Origin: Synergistaceae bacterium
GTDB lineage: Bacteria; Synergistota; Synergistia; Synergistales; Aminobacteriaceae
Length of the DNA stretch: 64,000 nucleotides
NCBI GenBank assembly: GCA_017451025.1
Contig: JAFSSM010000050.1
Location: 1-64,000 of the forward strand
Direction: 5' to 3'
In this document: piece by piece, positions 52,880-61,601 of the stretch
Layout of the letters: every line of letters starts with the position of its first letter
Numbering within the stretch: position 1 is the first letter of the stretch
Notes under the pieces: model-generated
Seen by the model: the letters and a program-made list of their open reading frames with translations, nothing else
Told to the model about the DNA's origin: nothing
Database searches by the model: none
Translations under genes and position numbers: made by a program

Positions 52880-53725
52880 TTATACCCATTCACTGATCTT
52901 ACGTTCGGATACATGCCAGCTAACATCGTTGCGTGTTGAGGCAATATCACAATAGCGGCAGGCAGGTGCAGCATGTGCAAGTTTCCAGAGGATTTTTCCC
53001 GCACTGATATTTTTTTGGTAGATGTCTATATAATCGTCCTCCGTAACTTGAATATTCTGGTGGAACTTTCTGTTGAAGATGTCCACATGCGGAATAAACG
53101 AACATATATACAGTTTGCCATGCTTTAGCGTTGTACAACCGTTACGGATACACGATACAAAATTCTTGTGTACATCACCGTTCCCTGATAAATCCAGCGG
53201 CCTCTTGCTGAATAAAGCCTTGCTGCCAGTTCCGTACTGACAATTTACCCCAAATTCATTTGCTATAGCCCTTATCTTCTCCCAATCCAAACTTATAGGG
53301 TAATAGCTGATTTTTATCTGTACATTGTTATCCTTGCAGGCAGTCCAGAAACTTTTGTCCTGCTGTGCCAGCAATGCACCATTAGTAATGATGTAAATAT
53401 CGCCTTGCGTGAAATTATCCCTGACAATCTTCATCAAAGTAGTTATCTCTGGATTCAGCAGAGGTTCTCCGCCCAGAAGACGAATAATTCCGCACTTATG
53501 TGAAAATAGTTTTCCCATGCGTTCCATGTCACGGCGAAACTCTTCAATATCGACAAATTCAGGATCGGCTAAAGGCGAGAAATGATCGCAGCCGCAACAA
53601 TTCAGATTGCAGTGTTCTGCAACATGCGTCTCAAACGAGATATGATTTATTCCGATGAGGGTCAGGAAATAACGCAAGAATTTCCACACTGGGACGGGAA
53701 GAATTGACTTGAAGAACTGTTTCAT
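52880..53725 (-). CDS. Radical SAM protein
   Basis: 281 residues from the ATG at 53725, preceded by GGAGGG. The 4Fe-4S/SAM site is EHCNLNCCGCDHF (residues 42-54; CxxxCxxC), with the GGEPLLNP motif near 85 and a C-terminal Cys group (CTTLKHGKLYICSF, then ACRYCD) that may hold another cluster, as in SPASM-type proteins. Substrate unknown; related proteins are found in surface-glycan loci. It is alone on its strand, with a consensus promoter and heptamer repeat upstream. Confidence 0.88.
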   Translation of the reverse strand: MKQFFKSILPVPVWKFLRYFLTLIGINHISFETHVAEHCNLNCCGCDHFSPLADPEFVDIEEFRRDMERMGKLFSHKCGIIRLLGGEPLLNPEITTLMKIVRDNFTQGDIYIITNGALLAQQDKSFWTACKDNNVQIKISYYPISLDWEKIRAIANEFGVNCQYGTGSKALFSKRPLDLSGNGDVHKNFVSCIRNGCTTLKHGKLYICSFIPHVDIFNRKFHQNIQVTEDDYIDIYQKNISAGKILWKLAHAAPACRYCDIASTRNDVSWHVSERKISEWV

Positions 53726-53820
53726 TGTGCGCAGCCCTCCGTTCCTGACACAGAAGACATTATGCACTCACAAGAACTCACAATATTTAAGTTGGGGTTA
53801 GGATTAGGACAGATTAAGCC

Positions 53821-53836
53821 ACTGCGAACTGCGAAC
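53821..53836. repeat. Short heptanucleotide repeat abutting the radical SAM promoter
   Basis: On the minus strand two copies of GTTCGCA plus a GT directly follow the TATAAT hexamer. It is the shortest of the four promoter-abutting arrays. Confidence 0.75.
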
Positions 53837-53866
53837 ATTATACTCACTCATTTTCACAGCTGTCAA
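53837..53866 (-). promoter_or_regulatory. Consensus promoter of the radical SAM gene
   Basis: On the minus strand TTGACA (53861-53866), 18-nt spacer, TATAAT (53837-53842). The leader to the ATG is about 105 nt. On the opposite strand a TATAAT at 53908-53913 may serve sbcD; no other feature is seen in this 238-nt gap. Confidence 0.88.
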
Positions 53867-53963
53867 CCTCCTTATTACTTGATATTTTGTGTATTCTAAC
53901 ATACAGGTATAATAACTCCAATCCACAAAAAATTTCTCACTCAGGCGGTGATTATTATTCACT

Positions 53964-55193
53964 ATGATTAAGCGCATTCTCCACACGTCAGACTGGCATC
54001 TTGGCCGCAGACTCAAAGAACATGACCGCTCCCAAGAGTTCAGGCAGTTCTTCTCCTGGCTCGAACACATAATCTCCTCCGAAAATATTGACGCTCTCCT
54101 CGTCGCTGGAGACATCTTCGACAATACCACTCCCTCAGTTCAGACTCAGGATATGTACTATTCATTCTTGAGCACCCTCGCAAATTCTTCCTGCCGCCAC
54201 ATCATAATAACCTCTGGTAATCACGACTCCCCTGCCTTCCTCGATGCTCCCTCAGAACTCCTCAAGCTCAACAATATTCACGTCATAGGCCAAGCCCGCG
54301 AAAATCCATCTCAAGAAGTCCTCGTACTAACTGACCCGCAAAATAATCCGGAGCTTATCGTCTGTGCAGTTCCCTACCTCAGAGACAGAGACGTTCGCTC
54401 AGCCAGAGCAGAAGACAGCTTCGAGGAGATGGAACGCTCACTTAAAGCAGGCATCACCAGACACTACGAGGAAGTCTTCTCTTGTGCGCGCGGACTTCGA
54501 GAAAAATTCGATGTCCCGATTGTCGCAATGGGGCATATGTTCCTCGAAAAAGGCAGGACCCAAGAAGACGAAGGAGTACGCTCGCTTTATGTCGGTACTG
54601 CCGTAAAAATCGGCAGCGAAATTTTCCCTGATGACATAGCTTATACAGCATTAGGACACCTGCATTCACCGCAAAGTATAGAGCGAGAAAATATACGCTA
54701 CAGCGGTTCGCCAATCCCTATGACCTTCGGAGAAGCAGAAGGCCCCCGAAAATCTGTCAGCATTGTCGAGCTTGACGGCCATAACTTCGCAGGAATAAGG
54801 GAGGTGCAGATTCCAGTCTTCCAGAAGCTCAATCGGGTACAAGGCTCAATGCAGGAAATTAATACCCGGCTCGGCCTTCTGTGCGGCACCGACGAATCTA
54901 TATGGCTTGAAGTTACTCTGACAGGCAATCAGTATACACCTAACTTTCAGGACAACGTGAACGACTGCGTGAAGGATTTTCCACTAATTGAGGTTCTCAG
55001 CCTGCGCAATGAATCTACAGTCAGGCATGAAAGTCCCGACACAGATACACTCACGAATCTTGGAGACATAGAGCCTATGAAAATGTTTGAGCGTCGAATG
55101 GACAAAGAAGGTATCGAAGAAGAAAAACGTTATGACTACAGAAATATGTACATAGAAATTTTGCGCAAAGCAGAAAGAGAGGGCGTTCACTGA
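53964..55193 (+). CDS. sbcD: Exonuclease subunit SbcD
   Basis: A 409-residue Mre11-type phosphoesterase. Metal-site motifs in order: SDWHLGRRL (residues 9-17), VAGDIFDN, SGNHDS, MGHMF and TALGHLHSP. It is the nuclease of the SbcCD complex that cuts hairpins and protein-blocked DNA ends. Its stop overlaps the sbcC start by one base. Confidence 0.95.
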   Translation: MIKRILHTSDWHLGRRLKEHDRSQEFRQFFSWLEHIISSENIDALLVAGDIFDNTTPSVQTQDMYYSFLSTLANSSCRHIIITSGNHDSPAFLDAPSELLKLNNIHVIGQARENPSQEVLVLTDPQNNPELIVCAVPYLRDRDVRSARAEDSFEEMERSLKAGITRHYEEVFSCARGLREKFDVPIVAMGHMFLEKGRTQEDEGVRSLYVGTAVKIGSEIFPDDIAYTALGHLHSPQSIERENIRYSGSPIPMTFGEAEGPRKSVSIVELDGHNFAGIREVQIPVFQKLNRVQGSMQEINTRLGLLCGTDESIWLEVTLTGNQYTPNFQDNVNDCVKDFPLIEVLSLRNESTVRHESPDTDTLTNLGDIEPMKMFERRMDKEGIEEEKRYDYRNMYIEILRKAEREGVH

Positions 55194-57904
55194 TGAAGAT
55201 TTTGAGCATTACGTTCGAAAATTTAAATTCACTTAGGGGAAAGTGGCGCATAGACCTGACAGACAAAGCCTATACTTCCGACGGAATTTTCGCGATAACA
55301 GGTTCTACCGGAGCAGGAAAAACCACAATCTTTGACGCAATATGCCTCGCCCTTTATGGATGCACCCCTAGACTCGGCAGCGTTACTTCCGGCTCAAACG
55401 AAATTATGTCGCGCGGAAAATCCTCATGCTATGCTCACGTTACCTTCACCGCCGACAAAAAGAACTACACGGCCAAGTGGGGACAGTCCAAGAAAAATGG
55501 TGAACTGCAGACCCCGGAGCACCGCCTTGAAGATTCGGATAACGGTATCCCTTTAACCTCAAAGAACAACGACACTCTCAGGGAAATTATCAGGCTGACG
55601 GGAATGGACTTCAAGCGTTTCACGAGGGCAATGATGCTCGAACAGGGCAAGTTCGACTCGTTCCTGACCTCCAGCAAAAACGAACGTGCAGAGATTCTCG
55701 AACTGATTACCGGCACGGAGATTTACAGCACAATCTCGAAGGAAGTATATACGCGGGCAAAAAAGGAAAAAGATATTTTGCGCGAGAAGGGTATAGAGCT
55801 TGAAGCGTTCAAGTCTTCCGGCGGGACAATGACCAGCGACGAAATACAGGCCGAAATTGAACACAGAAAAGCAGCCCTCGCAGCTCTTGAGGCAGGGTTC
55901 AAGTCAGCACGGGAAGCTAGGGACTGGCTCCGCGAAATACGGACGATTGACCAGAACATCAGCAATAACGACGCGGACATAGAGACTCAGACGAAACGCT
56001 TCGACGCATTCGAGCCCGGACGAATAATTCTCGAACGGGCAGAACGTGCCGCGAGCATTGAGACAGATTACACAAAGCTGAAGTCCGCCCGCGAAATCCT
56101 GGCCAAGTGCGCCGAGTCTGTCAGGGTAATTCAGGAAGGCATTGCACAGAGAGAGGCAGCAATAGCAGAAATCTCCGACATGCTCCCCAAACTTTTGGCA
56201 GAGCTTGAGGGCAAGAAACACGGCATAACGGATTCACCGGATGCTGTGGCACTGAAAGTCGAGACAGCAGTCGGCGATTACGTGAAAGCGGTGCACGATA
56301 AGATAGAAAGCGAGCGCAAAACACGCGAGGCTGAAGGAAAAGTTAATGCTCTTCAGAGAGAACTTAAGGACATAGTAGAAGCAGGGAAGAAGGCCCGTGC
56401 AAAAATGGAAGAGGCCGGGCAAAAACAGGATCAGGCTTTGCGTGAATTTATGGCACTTCGGGCAAGAACTACAGCCGCAGTCCTGGACGAGGAACGCTCA
56501 AAATTACAGCCGGGGTCTCCGTGTCCGTTGTGCGGTTCGCGTGAACATCCGGCCTTTACGCACGAACACACATCTGGAGAATCATCGCAGGAACTATTTA
56601 CCCAAATGGACAGCTTCTCGGAAAAACTAGAGGCCCTGAAGAAAGCCTACGATGCCGCACAGAATGAACACAGTGAACTTTCGGACAGGTGGAGCAATTA
56701 TTCTGCCGCGCTAAGTGCCGAAATGAATCGGGTGATGATGTCCAAAGAAGATGTGCAGGCCAAGACAGAAAAACTATCTGCTTGTCATTCGGCAGTAAGC
56801 GAGGCGATAAGGCCCCTGTGTTTCGGCGAAGTCAACGGCACGGAAAAAGTTCTCAGTATGACCCGTGAATGGGCAGAGAGGGTCAGTCAGCTCGAGAAAG
56901 ACATACAGAAATCACAGGCAGAGAAGGGCAACCTCGAGTCAGTTCTGGCAACGGAGAAGGCTTCGCTTGAACGCGTAGTCAATGACCTCAAAGAAGCGGA
57001 AGCTGTCCTCGCAGAACAGGAAGCCGCGTTTAAGTTATGTCTTGCTGAGAAAAACTTTGCAGATGAAGGTGATTTTGTCTTGTCGCTCCAGAACATCAGA
57101 CAACTTCCGGATCTCAGGAGGGAGTGGCAGGAACTCAATAACAGGATGAATGCTCTTCAGGGTATCAAGGAAAATCTTGCGCGTAAGCTCGCCGACAAGA
57201 AAGCACTGAATTTGACGCAGAAAGGTCTTGAAGAGGCGGAGGCGGACTTCGCTGAACACGAGGCAGCAGTTATCGCCGCCAAAGGAGATATTGCTTCGCT
57301 GGAGCAGAAATTTGCGGAAATAAATTCCCAGCAGGCCAGGATTGATGAACTCACCGGGAAATATGATGAACAGAAGCTCACTTCACAAAAATGGTCGGCG
57401 TTGAGCGAGATGATAGGTTCCTCAAAAGGAGATGCCTACAGAGTTTTTGCACAGCAGATTACGCTTGTACTTGTGGTGAACAACGCAAATACTTATCTTG
57501 AGCGAATGAGCGGCAGGTACACGTTAATTCTCACTCCAGACAGTGATGATTTGTCGATAAGCGTGATTGACGGAGACCAGGCAGGAGAAATTCGCCCTAC
57601 AACGAATCTTTCCGGCGGCGAACGGTTTATTGTGAGTCTGGCTCTGGCTCTTGGCCTGTCCCAGATTTCCGGCAGCAAAGCACGAGTGGATTCGCTGTTC
57701 CTGGACGAAGGCTTCGGAGCACTCGATGAAGATTCCCTGAATACTGCTCTTGAGGCACTGGCCGAAATCAGGCGTGAAGGACGCATGATCGGCATAATCT
57801 CTCATGTCGCGGCACTCAAGGAACGAATTGCGACACAGATTAACGTTATTCCCAAACAGGAAGGCGTAAGCATTATTGAGGGAGCAGGCTGCTCAAAACT
57901 GTGA
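55193..57904 (+). CDS. sbcC: Exonuclease subunit SbcC
   Basis: A 903-residue Rad50-type SMC ATPase: Walker A ITGSTGAGKTTIF (residues 35-47), two long coiled coils around the zinc-hook CPLCG (about 444), then LSGGERFIVSLALALG and VDSLFLDEGFGALDED near the C-terminus. It holds DNA and drives SbcD. The coiled coil is on the short side for the family. Confidence 0.95.
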   Translation: MKILSITFENLNSLRGKWRIDLTDKAYTSDGIFAITGSTGAGKTTIFDAICLALYGCTPRLGSVTSGSNEIMSRGKSSCYAHVTFTADKKNYTAKWGQSKKNGELQTPEHRLEDSDNGIPLTSKNNDTLREIIRLTGMDFKRFTRAMMLEQGKFDSFLTSSKNERAEILELITGTEIYSTISKEVYTRAKKEKDILREKGIELEAFKSSGGTMTSDEIQAEIEHRKAALAALEAGFKSAREARDWLREIRTIDQNISNNDADIETQTKRFDAFEPGRIILERAERAASIETDYTKLKSAREILAKCAESVRVIQEGIAQREAAIAEISDMLPKLLAELEGKKHGITDSPDAVALKVETAVGDYVKAVHDKIESERKTREAEGKVNALQRELKDIVEAGKKARAKMEEAGQKQDQALREFMALRARTTAAVLDEERSKLQPGSPCPLCGSREHPAFTHEHTSGESSQELFTQMDSFSEKLEALKKAYDAAQNEHSELSDRWSNYSAALSAEMNRVMMSKEDVQAKTEKLSACHSAVSEAIRPLCFGEVNGTEKVLSMTREWAERVSQLEKDIQKSQAEKGNLESVLATEKASLERVVNDLKEAEAVLAEQEAAFKLCLAEKNFADEGDFVLSLQNIRQLPDLRREWQELNNRMNALQGIKENLARKLADKKALNLTQKGLEEAEADFAEHEAAVIAAKGDIASLEQKFAEINSQQARIDELTGKYDEQKLTSQKWSALSEMIGSSKGDAYRVFAQQITLVLVVNNANTYLERMSGRYTLILTPDSDDLSISVIDGDQAGEIRPTTNLSGGERFIVSLALALGLSQISGSKARVDSLFLDEGFGALDEDSLNTALEALAEIRREGRMIGIISHVAALKERIATQINVIPKQEGVSIIEGAGCSKL

Positions 57905-57960
57905 GAGTTATTGTAGAATCATGAAAACATTTCCCCACAAAAACAAAGGAGTGAATAATT

Positions 57961-59214
57961 ATGACTAATCACGTTCTGTACAGAGGAAGCAGAATGCCCT
58001 TGCTTGTGAAAATAGCTATCGGCTTCTTGCTGGGAATACTCTTCGGGTTCATCGCCGCCCCAATGCTCCCAAACACGCCGTTCCTCAGCGAGCAGGTTAT
58101 GCCCGTCCTGGATCTGGCCGGGAAAATCTTTCTCCGCCTGCTGACTATGCTAATTGTTCCGTTAGTGTTCTCCTCGCTGGTTGCAGGTGCCGCTTCAGTA
58201 GGAGATGCCCGCAAACTTGGAAGAATAGGCATCAAGACCATAGTGCTCTACCTGATTACGACAGCAGTAGCAATAGTTCTTGGCCTTTTCATCGGAAATA
58301 TTATGCAGCCCGGAATCGGTATGAACATTCCCGCAGGACTTCAGCAGTCGGTCAAAGAATCAAAGCCGGTGTTTGACGTTATTCTGGACATTTTCCCGAG
58401 CAACCCCATATCCGCGATGGTTCAGGCGAATATGCTGCAGATAATCGTGTTCGCGCTGTTTGTCGGAGTGGCGTGCGTAGTGGCAGGTGAGAAGGGGCAG
58501 AGGGTAGCAAACTTCTTCGAGAATTTCGCCGAAGTCATGTACTCAGTTACGCATCTTGTCATGGCCTTAGCACCTTACGGAGTGTTCGCGCTTATCGCCA
58601 CAACCGCCGCAAAGTACGGAATTGCTCTGCTCGCTCCGTTCGCGAAAGTCATCGCCGCAGTTTACATAGGGTGCATAATCCACGCACTCGTAATCTACTC
58701 ACTGTTAATCATTCTGGGCTGTCGTAAATCACCGTTCTGGTACTTCAAGAGCATTCAGGAGGCAGCGATCACGGCGTTCGTTACCCGTTCCAGTTCGGGG
58801 ACTCTGCCCGTAACGTTGGCGTGCACCCGCAACAATCTCGGTGTCTCTGAGGGCGTAAGTTCCTTCGTCCTGCCTTTGGGTGCTACCATCAATATGGACG
58901 GTACGGCACTCTATCAGGGAGTGTGTGCCTTGTTCGTAGCGCAGGCGTTCAACATTCCGCTGACCCTCCAGATGCAGATCAACATAGTGGTAACCGCAAC
59001 GCTTGCCTCAATCGGGACAGCAGGAGTACCAGGTGCCGGGCTAATCATGCTAACGATGGTGCTGACCAGCATAGGGCTTCCCGTTGAAGGTATTGCGCTT
59101 GTTGCCGGAATTGACGTAGTGCTCGACGCGGCCCGTACCTGCTTAAACGTTGTGGGAGATACGGCGGTGTGTGCTGTAGTTGCCTCGAGTGAAGGCGAGA
59201 CCCTGAAAGGATGA
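57961..59214 (+). CDS. Dicarboxylate/amino acid:cation symporter (DAACS), copy 1
   Basis: 417 residues, eight membrane helices and two re-entrant loops as in GltPh. Hairpin motif TRSSSGTLPVTLACT and the substrate/Na+ site LPLGATINMDGTALYQG are both intact. Uptake of glutamate, aspartate, serine or C4-dicarboxylates is typical. AAGGAGTG precedes the ATG. The next gene, 10 nt on, is a paralogue. Confidence 0.94.
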   Translation: MTNHVLYRGSRMPLLVKIAIGFLLGILFGFIAAPMLPNTPFLSEQVMPVLDLAGKIFLRLLTMLIVPLVFSSLVAGAASVGDARKLGRIGIKTIVLYLITTAVAIVLGLFIGNIMQPGIGMNIPAGLQQSVKESKPVFDVILDIFPSNPISAMVQANMLQIIVFALFVGVACVVAGEKGQRVANFFENFAEVMYSVTHLVMALAPYGVFALIATTAAKYGIALLAPFAKVIAAVYIGCIIHALVIYSLLIILGCRKSPFWYFKSIQEAAITAFVTRSSSGTLPVTLACTRNNLGVSEGVSSFVLPLGATINMDGTALYQGVCALFVAQAFNIPLTLQMQINIVVTATLASIGTAGVPGAGLIMLTMVLTSIGLPVEGIALVAGIDVVLDAARTCLNVVGDTAVCAVVASSEGETLKG

Positions 59215-59224
59215 ACTGCACGGC

Positions 59225-60517
59225 ATGAAGACGATAATGTACAGGCACGGCAGAATGCCCCTTCTGCTAAAAATCTCGATAGGCTTTTTTCTGGGAATAA
59301 TCTTCGGGTTCATAGCGGCACCTATGCTTCCGTATTCGCTGGTCTTAAGCAGCTATGTGATGCCGTTCATTGAGCTGTCAGGGAAAATATTTCTCCGCCT
59401 CCTCACGATGATAATTGTTCCGCTGGTATTCGCGTCGCTGATTTCTGGAATATCTGCTGTAGGTGATGTGCGCAAACTCAGCCGGATGGGCGGAAAAACT
59501 ATTGCGCTGTACATTACGACAACACTAATTGCTGTGTGCATAGGGATATTCTGTGCGGAACTCTTCAAGCCCGGAACACAAATAGACGTGCCTCTTGGAC
59601 TTCACAACTATTCGCCGTCAGTAAAACCGATAAGCGACGCGATTCTGGACATCTTTCCGGTGAATCCCATTGCCTCGATGGTGAATGCCGACATGCTGCA
59701 GATAATAGTGTTCGCAGTATTTTGCGGAGTGGCGTGTATATTTTCGGGAGAGACTGGTGAAAAGGTCTCGGAGTTCTTCGGGAAAATGGCAGAGGTTATG
59801 CACTCGGTTACGCGCATAGTGATGTATTTTGCGCCCTATGGAGTTTTTGCGCTTATCGCGACAAGTGCGGCGGATTTCGGCCTGCATCTTGTTGCTCCTT
59901 TCGCGAAAATTATTGCGGCTGTGTATTCGGCGTGTGCACTTCAAGCTCTGGTAGTTTACTCGCTGATGATTATCGTGTTCTGCCGGAGGTCTCCTCTGTG
60001 GTTCTTCTGGGGAGTTCATGAGGCGGCAATCACAGCATTTGCCACGCGTTCAAGTTCCGTGACTCTCCCGATAACGATTGACAACGCACGCCACAGATTG
60101 GGAGTATCTCAGGAAGTAAGCTCGTTTGTCCTGCCTCTTGGGGCGACGATAAACATGGACGGCACAGCGATATATCAGGTAGTAGCTGCGCTGTTTGTGG
60201 CTAGGGCGTTCAATGTGCCTATAGACCACCCGCTGCTGACGAAAATATTTATCGCGTCGACTCTTGCGTCGATAGGAGCTGCAGGTATTCCTGGTGCCGG
60301 GCTTGTGATGCTGACGATGGTGCTGACGAGCGCGGGGCTTCCTGTTGAGGGAATAGGGCTTGTTGCTGGAATTGAGGTAGTGCTCAGTTCGGCGAGCACC
60401 TGCATTAATGTGATAGGGGATGCGGCGGTGTGTGCGGTAGTGGCTTCGACGGAAGGAGAAGATTTGACGCACAAGGCTTCCCGTGATAGAATGCCCGCTG
60501 TGAACTACGGGGCGTAG
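59225..60517 (+). CDS. Dicarboxylate/amino acid:cation symporter (DAACS), copy 2
   Basis: 430 residues, a tandem paralogue of the preceding gene with nearly the same N-terminus (GRMPLLLKISIGFFLGIIFG). In the first hairpin, SSVTLPITI replaces SSGTLPVTL, so its preference may differ. NMDGTAIYQ is kept. The coding end runs into tRNA-Pro: its TAG stop is made of bases 8-10 of the tRNA. Confidence 0.94.
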   Translation: MKTIMYRHGRMPLLLKISIGFFLGIIFGFIAAPMLPYSLVLSSYVMPFIELSGKIFLRLLTMIIVPLVFASLISGISAVGDVRKLSRMGGKTIALYITTTLIAVCIGIFCAELFKPGTQIDVPLGLHNYSPSVKPISDAILDIFPVNPIASMVNADMLQIIVFAVFCGVACIFSGETGEKVSEFFGKMAEVMHSVTRIVMYFAPYGVFALIATSAADFGLHLVAPFAKIIAAVYSACALQALVVYSLMIIVFCRRSPLWFFWGVHEAAITAFATRSSSVTLPITIDNARHRLGVSQEVSSFVLPLGATINMDGTAIYQVVAALFVARAFNVPIDHPLLTKIFIASTLASIGAAGIPGAGLVMLTMVLTSAGLPVEGIGLVAGIEVVLSSASTCINVIGDAAVCAVVASTEGEDLTHKASRDRMPAVNYGA

Positions 60518-60586
60518 CGCAGTCTGGCTTAGCGCGCATGGTTCGGGTCCATGAGGCCGGAGGTTCGAATCCTCTCGCCCCGACCA
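60508..60586 (+). tRNA. tRNA-Pro (anticodon CGG)
   Basis: 79 nt including the encoded CCA. Acceptor stem CGGGGCG/CGCCCCG, anticodon loop TTCGGGT between CATGG and CCATG, T-loop GTTCGAATC. Its first ten bases are also the end of the upstream transporter gene, so the tRNA is probably cut from that message or from its own transcript starting within the gene. Confidence 0.96.
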
Positions 60587-60603
60587 ATTAGTGAGAATGA
60601 TAT

Positions 60604-60636
60604 AGCCGGAGGAGAATGGAACTCTTCCGGCTTTTT
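60604..60636 (+). terminator. Intrinsic terminator after tRNA-Pro
   Basis: AGCCGGAGGAG (60604-60614) pairs with CTCTTCCGGCT (60622-60632, one G-U), then TTTT. It ends the transporter/tRNA transcript. Confidence 0.92.
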
Positions 60637-60666
60637 CGTGTCCGATTGATGGTGTATAATGTCGTT

Positions 60667-60848
60667 CAGAAAGAAATAATGCCGCCCCGACGAGGTAGGA
60701 CGACATTATGAAGCAGACTACAGCGGATTTTGGGGATCTCACTGTAGCCTCAAGCTAACGGGAAAACCATTCGATAACGAACCCTACCAACATTTCGAGA
60801 ACTGTTGCCCACGCGCCTGCTACGGCGACGATGTGCAACAGTTTTTTT
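60667..60848 (+). ncRNA. Candidate antisense RNA opposite the 37-residue hydrophobic ORF
   Basis: A perfect TATAAT (60655-60660) lies after the tRNA terminator. A strong terminator shape lies inside the minus-strand ORF: CTGTTGC (60802-60808) pairs with GCAACAG (60835-60841), with an inner CGCC/GGCG stem, followed by seven T (60842-60848). A transcript of about 180 nt would be complementary to most of the small ORF. No good -35 is seen. The start is inferred from the -10 only. Confidence 0.55.
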
Positions 60849-60868
60849 ATGCCTTCAAGCAGTATCAT
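60755..60868 (-). CDS. 37-residue hydrophobic peptide, candidate type I toxin
   Basis: Reads MILLEGIKKLLHIVAVAGAW and continues with ATVLEMLVGFVIEWFSR: a charged start and one membrane-length hydrophobic helix. GGGAGGTGA lies about 8-10 nt before the ATG, but its first bases are the 3' arm of a hairpin (60880-60906), so translation may be shut off by folding. The antisense strand has its own -10 and terminator. Size, helix, hidden ribosome site and antisense RNA together suggest a type I toxin. I recognise no named family. Confidence 0.65.
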   Translation of the reverse strand: MILLEGIKKLLHIVAVAGAWATVLEMLVGFVIEWFSR

Positions 60869-60879
60869 CTGGCCTTCAC

Positions 60880-60906
60880 CTCCCTTCCTTAACGGTCAGG
60901 AGGGAG
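60880..60906 (-). promoter_or_regulatory. Leader hairpin hiding the ribosome site of the small peptide
   Basis: On the minus strand CTCCCTCCT (60898-60906) pairs with AGGAAGGGAG (60880-60889) with one bulged A, around an 8-nt loop. The right arm overlaps the GGAGG ribosome site (60879-60883). Confidence 0.6.
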
Positions 60907-60957
60907 ACACCCAAAGCATCCCCCGCCAAAACCAGGAAATGCCCTCGTCTAAATATT

Positions 60958-60966
60958 ATTCTACCA
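60958..60966 (-). promoter_or_regulatory. Extended -10 promoter of the small peptide
   Basis: TGGTAGAAT on the minus strand fits an extended -10 (TGn plus TAGAAT). No -35 is visible. The leader to the ATG would be about 80 nt and G-rich. It lies right after the end of the decayed solute-binding protein gene. Confidence 0.5.
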
Positions 60967-60969
60967 TAA

Positions 60970-61582
60970 TCACCTCGTGTTCTCTTTCTTGCCGAGCAAT
61001 ACCGATTTGTTCCAGCCGTAATATGGTGTCGACGTGATAACACCTTCCGGAATATCATCCTGCTTTGCCCCGTAACCAGTGAATACCTGGAACCAGAACA
61101 CTACATCAGCACGCCCGGACTTCAGTGCCGCAGCTCGAGACCCGGTCTCAATAGTTACAGGCTTAATGTTCACGTGAAGACGGCGGCCTATCTACGCAAG
61201 CATCGCTATGTTGAAACCCGCAGCCTCTCCGTCAGCTCCAACATAGTCAATCGGCAACATATCTCCTGTTACCGCTACAGTGATAGTCTCCGCATCGTCA
61301 AACTTCTCTGGTTATTGCGCCAACGTCCCCTCTCTCAAGGGCCAGCTGCATCATCGCCACAGAGTCGTAGAACCTTAGCGAGGCATTTGCAGGGTCAATC
61401 CCGGCATCCAGCACCTGCGAGAGTAGCGACCACGCGAAGCTGTCTGACGCACGAAATCCCGCACCAGCCCTCATACTTTCCTGAGTGCCGGTGTTCGACC
61501 TCGTGAGTGTGCCAATAACTTCTGCATGTGAACTTGCCGCAAACATTGCCAGCATAACCACAGCAACAGCAAGTTTCTTCAT
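60970..61582 (-). pseudogene. Decayed family-3 solute-binding protein
   Basis: The start (ATG at 61582, AGGAA upstream) and signal peptide are intact (KKLAVAVVMLAMFAASSHAE). The reading frame runs to about 61308 and then jumps to another frame that reads EKFDDAETITVAVTGDMLPI, a second domain start, so a segment between the two was deleted with a frameshift. An in-frame TAG (61192-61194) splits NIAMLA from IGRRLHVNIKPV. The rest reads to the TGA at 60970. Related live genes are at 17409 and 18262 but are not close copies. Confidence 0.85.
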
Positions 61583-61601
61583 GTAATATTCCTCATTATG
61601 C

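Noticed and set aside
60508-60586. tRNA-Pro as an integration site for a mobile element
   Set aside because: No integrase, no second copy of the tRNA 3' end, and housekeeping genes (hflC, hflK) soon after.
60876-61058. 60-codon minus-strand ORF upstream of the small peptide
   Set aside because: Overlaps the pseudogene end, promoter and leader hairpin; I read this stretch as untranslated leader.
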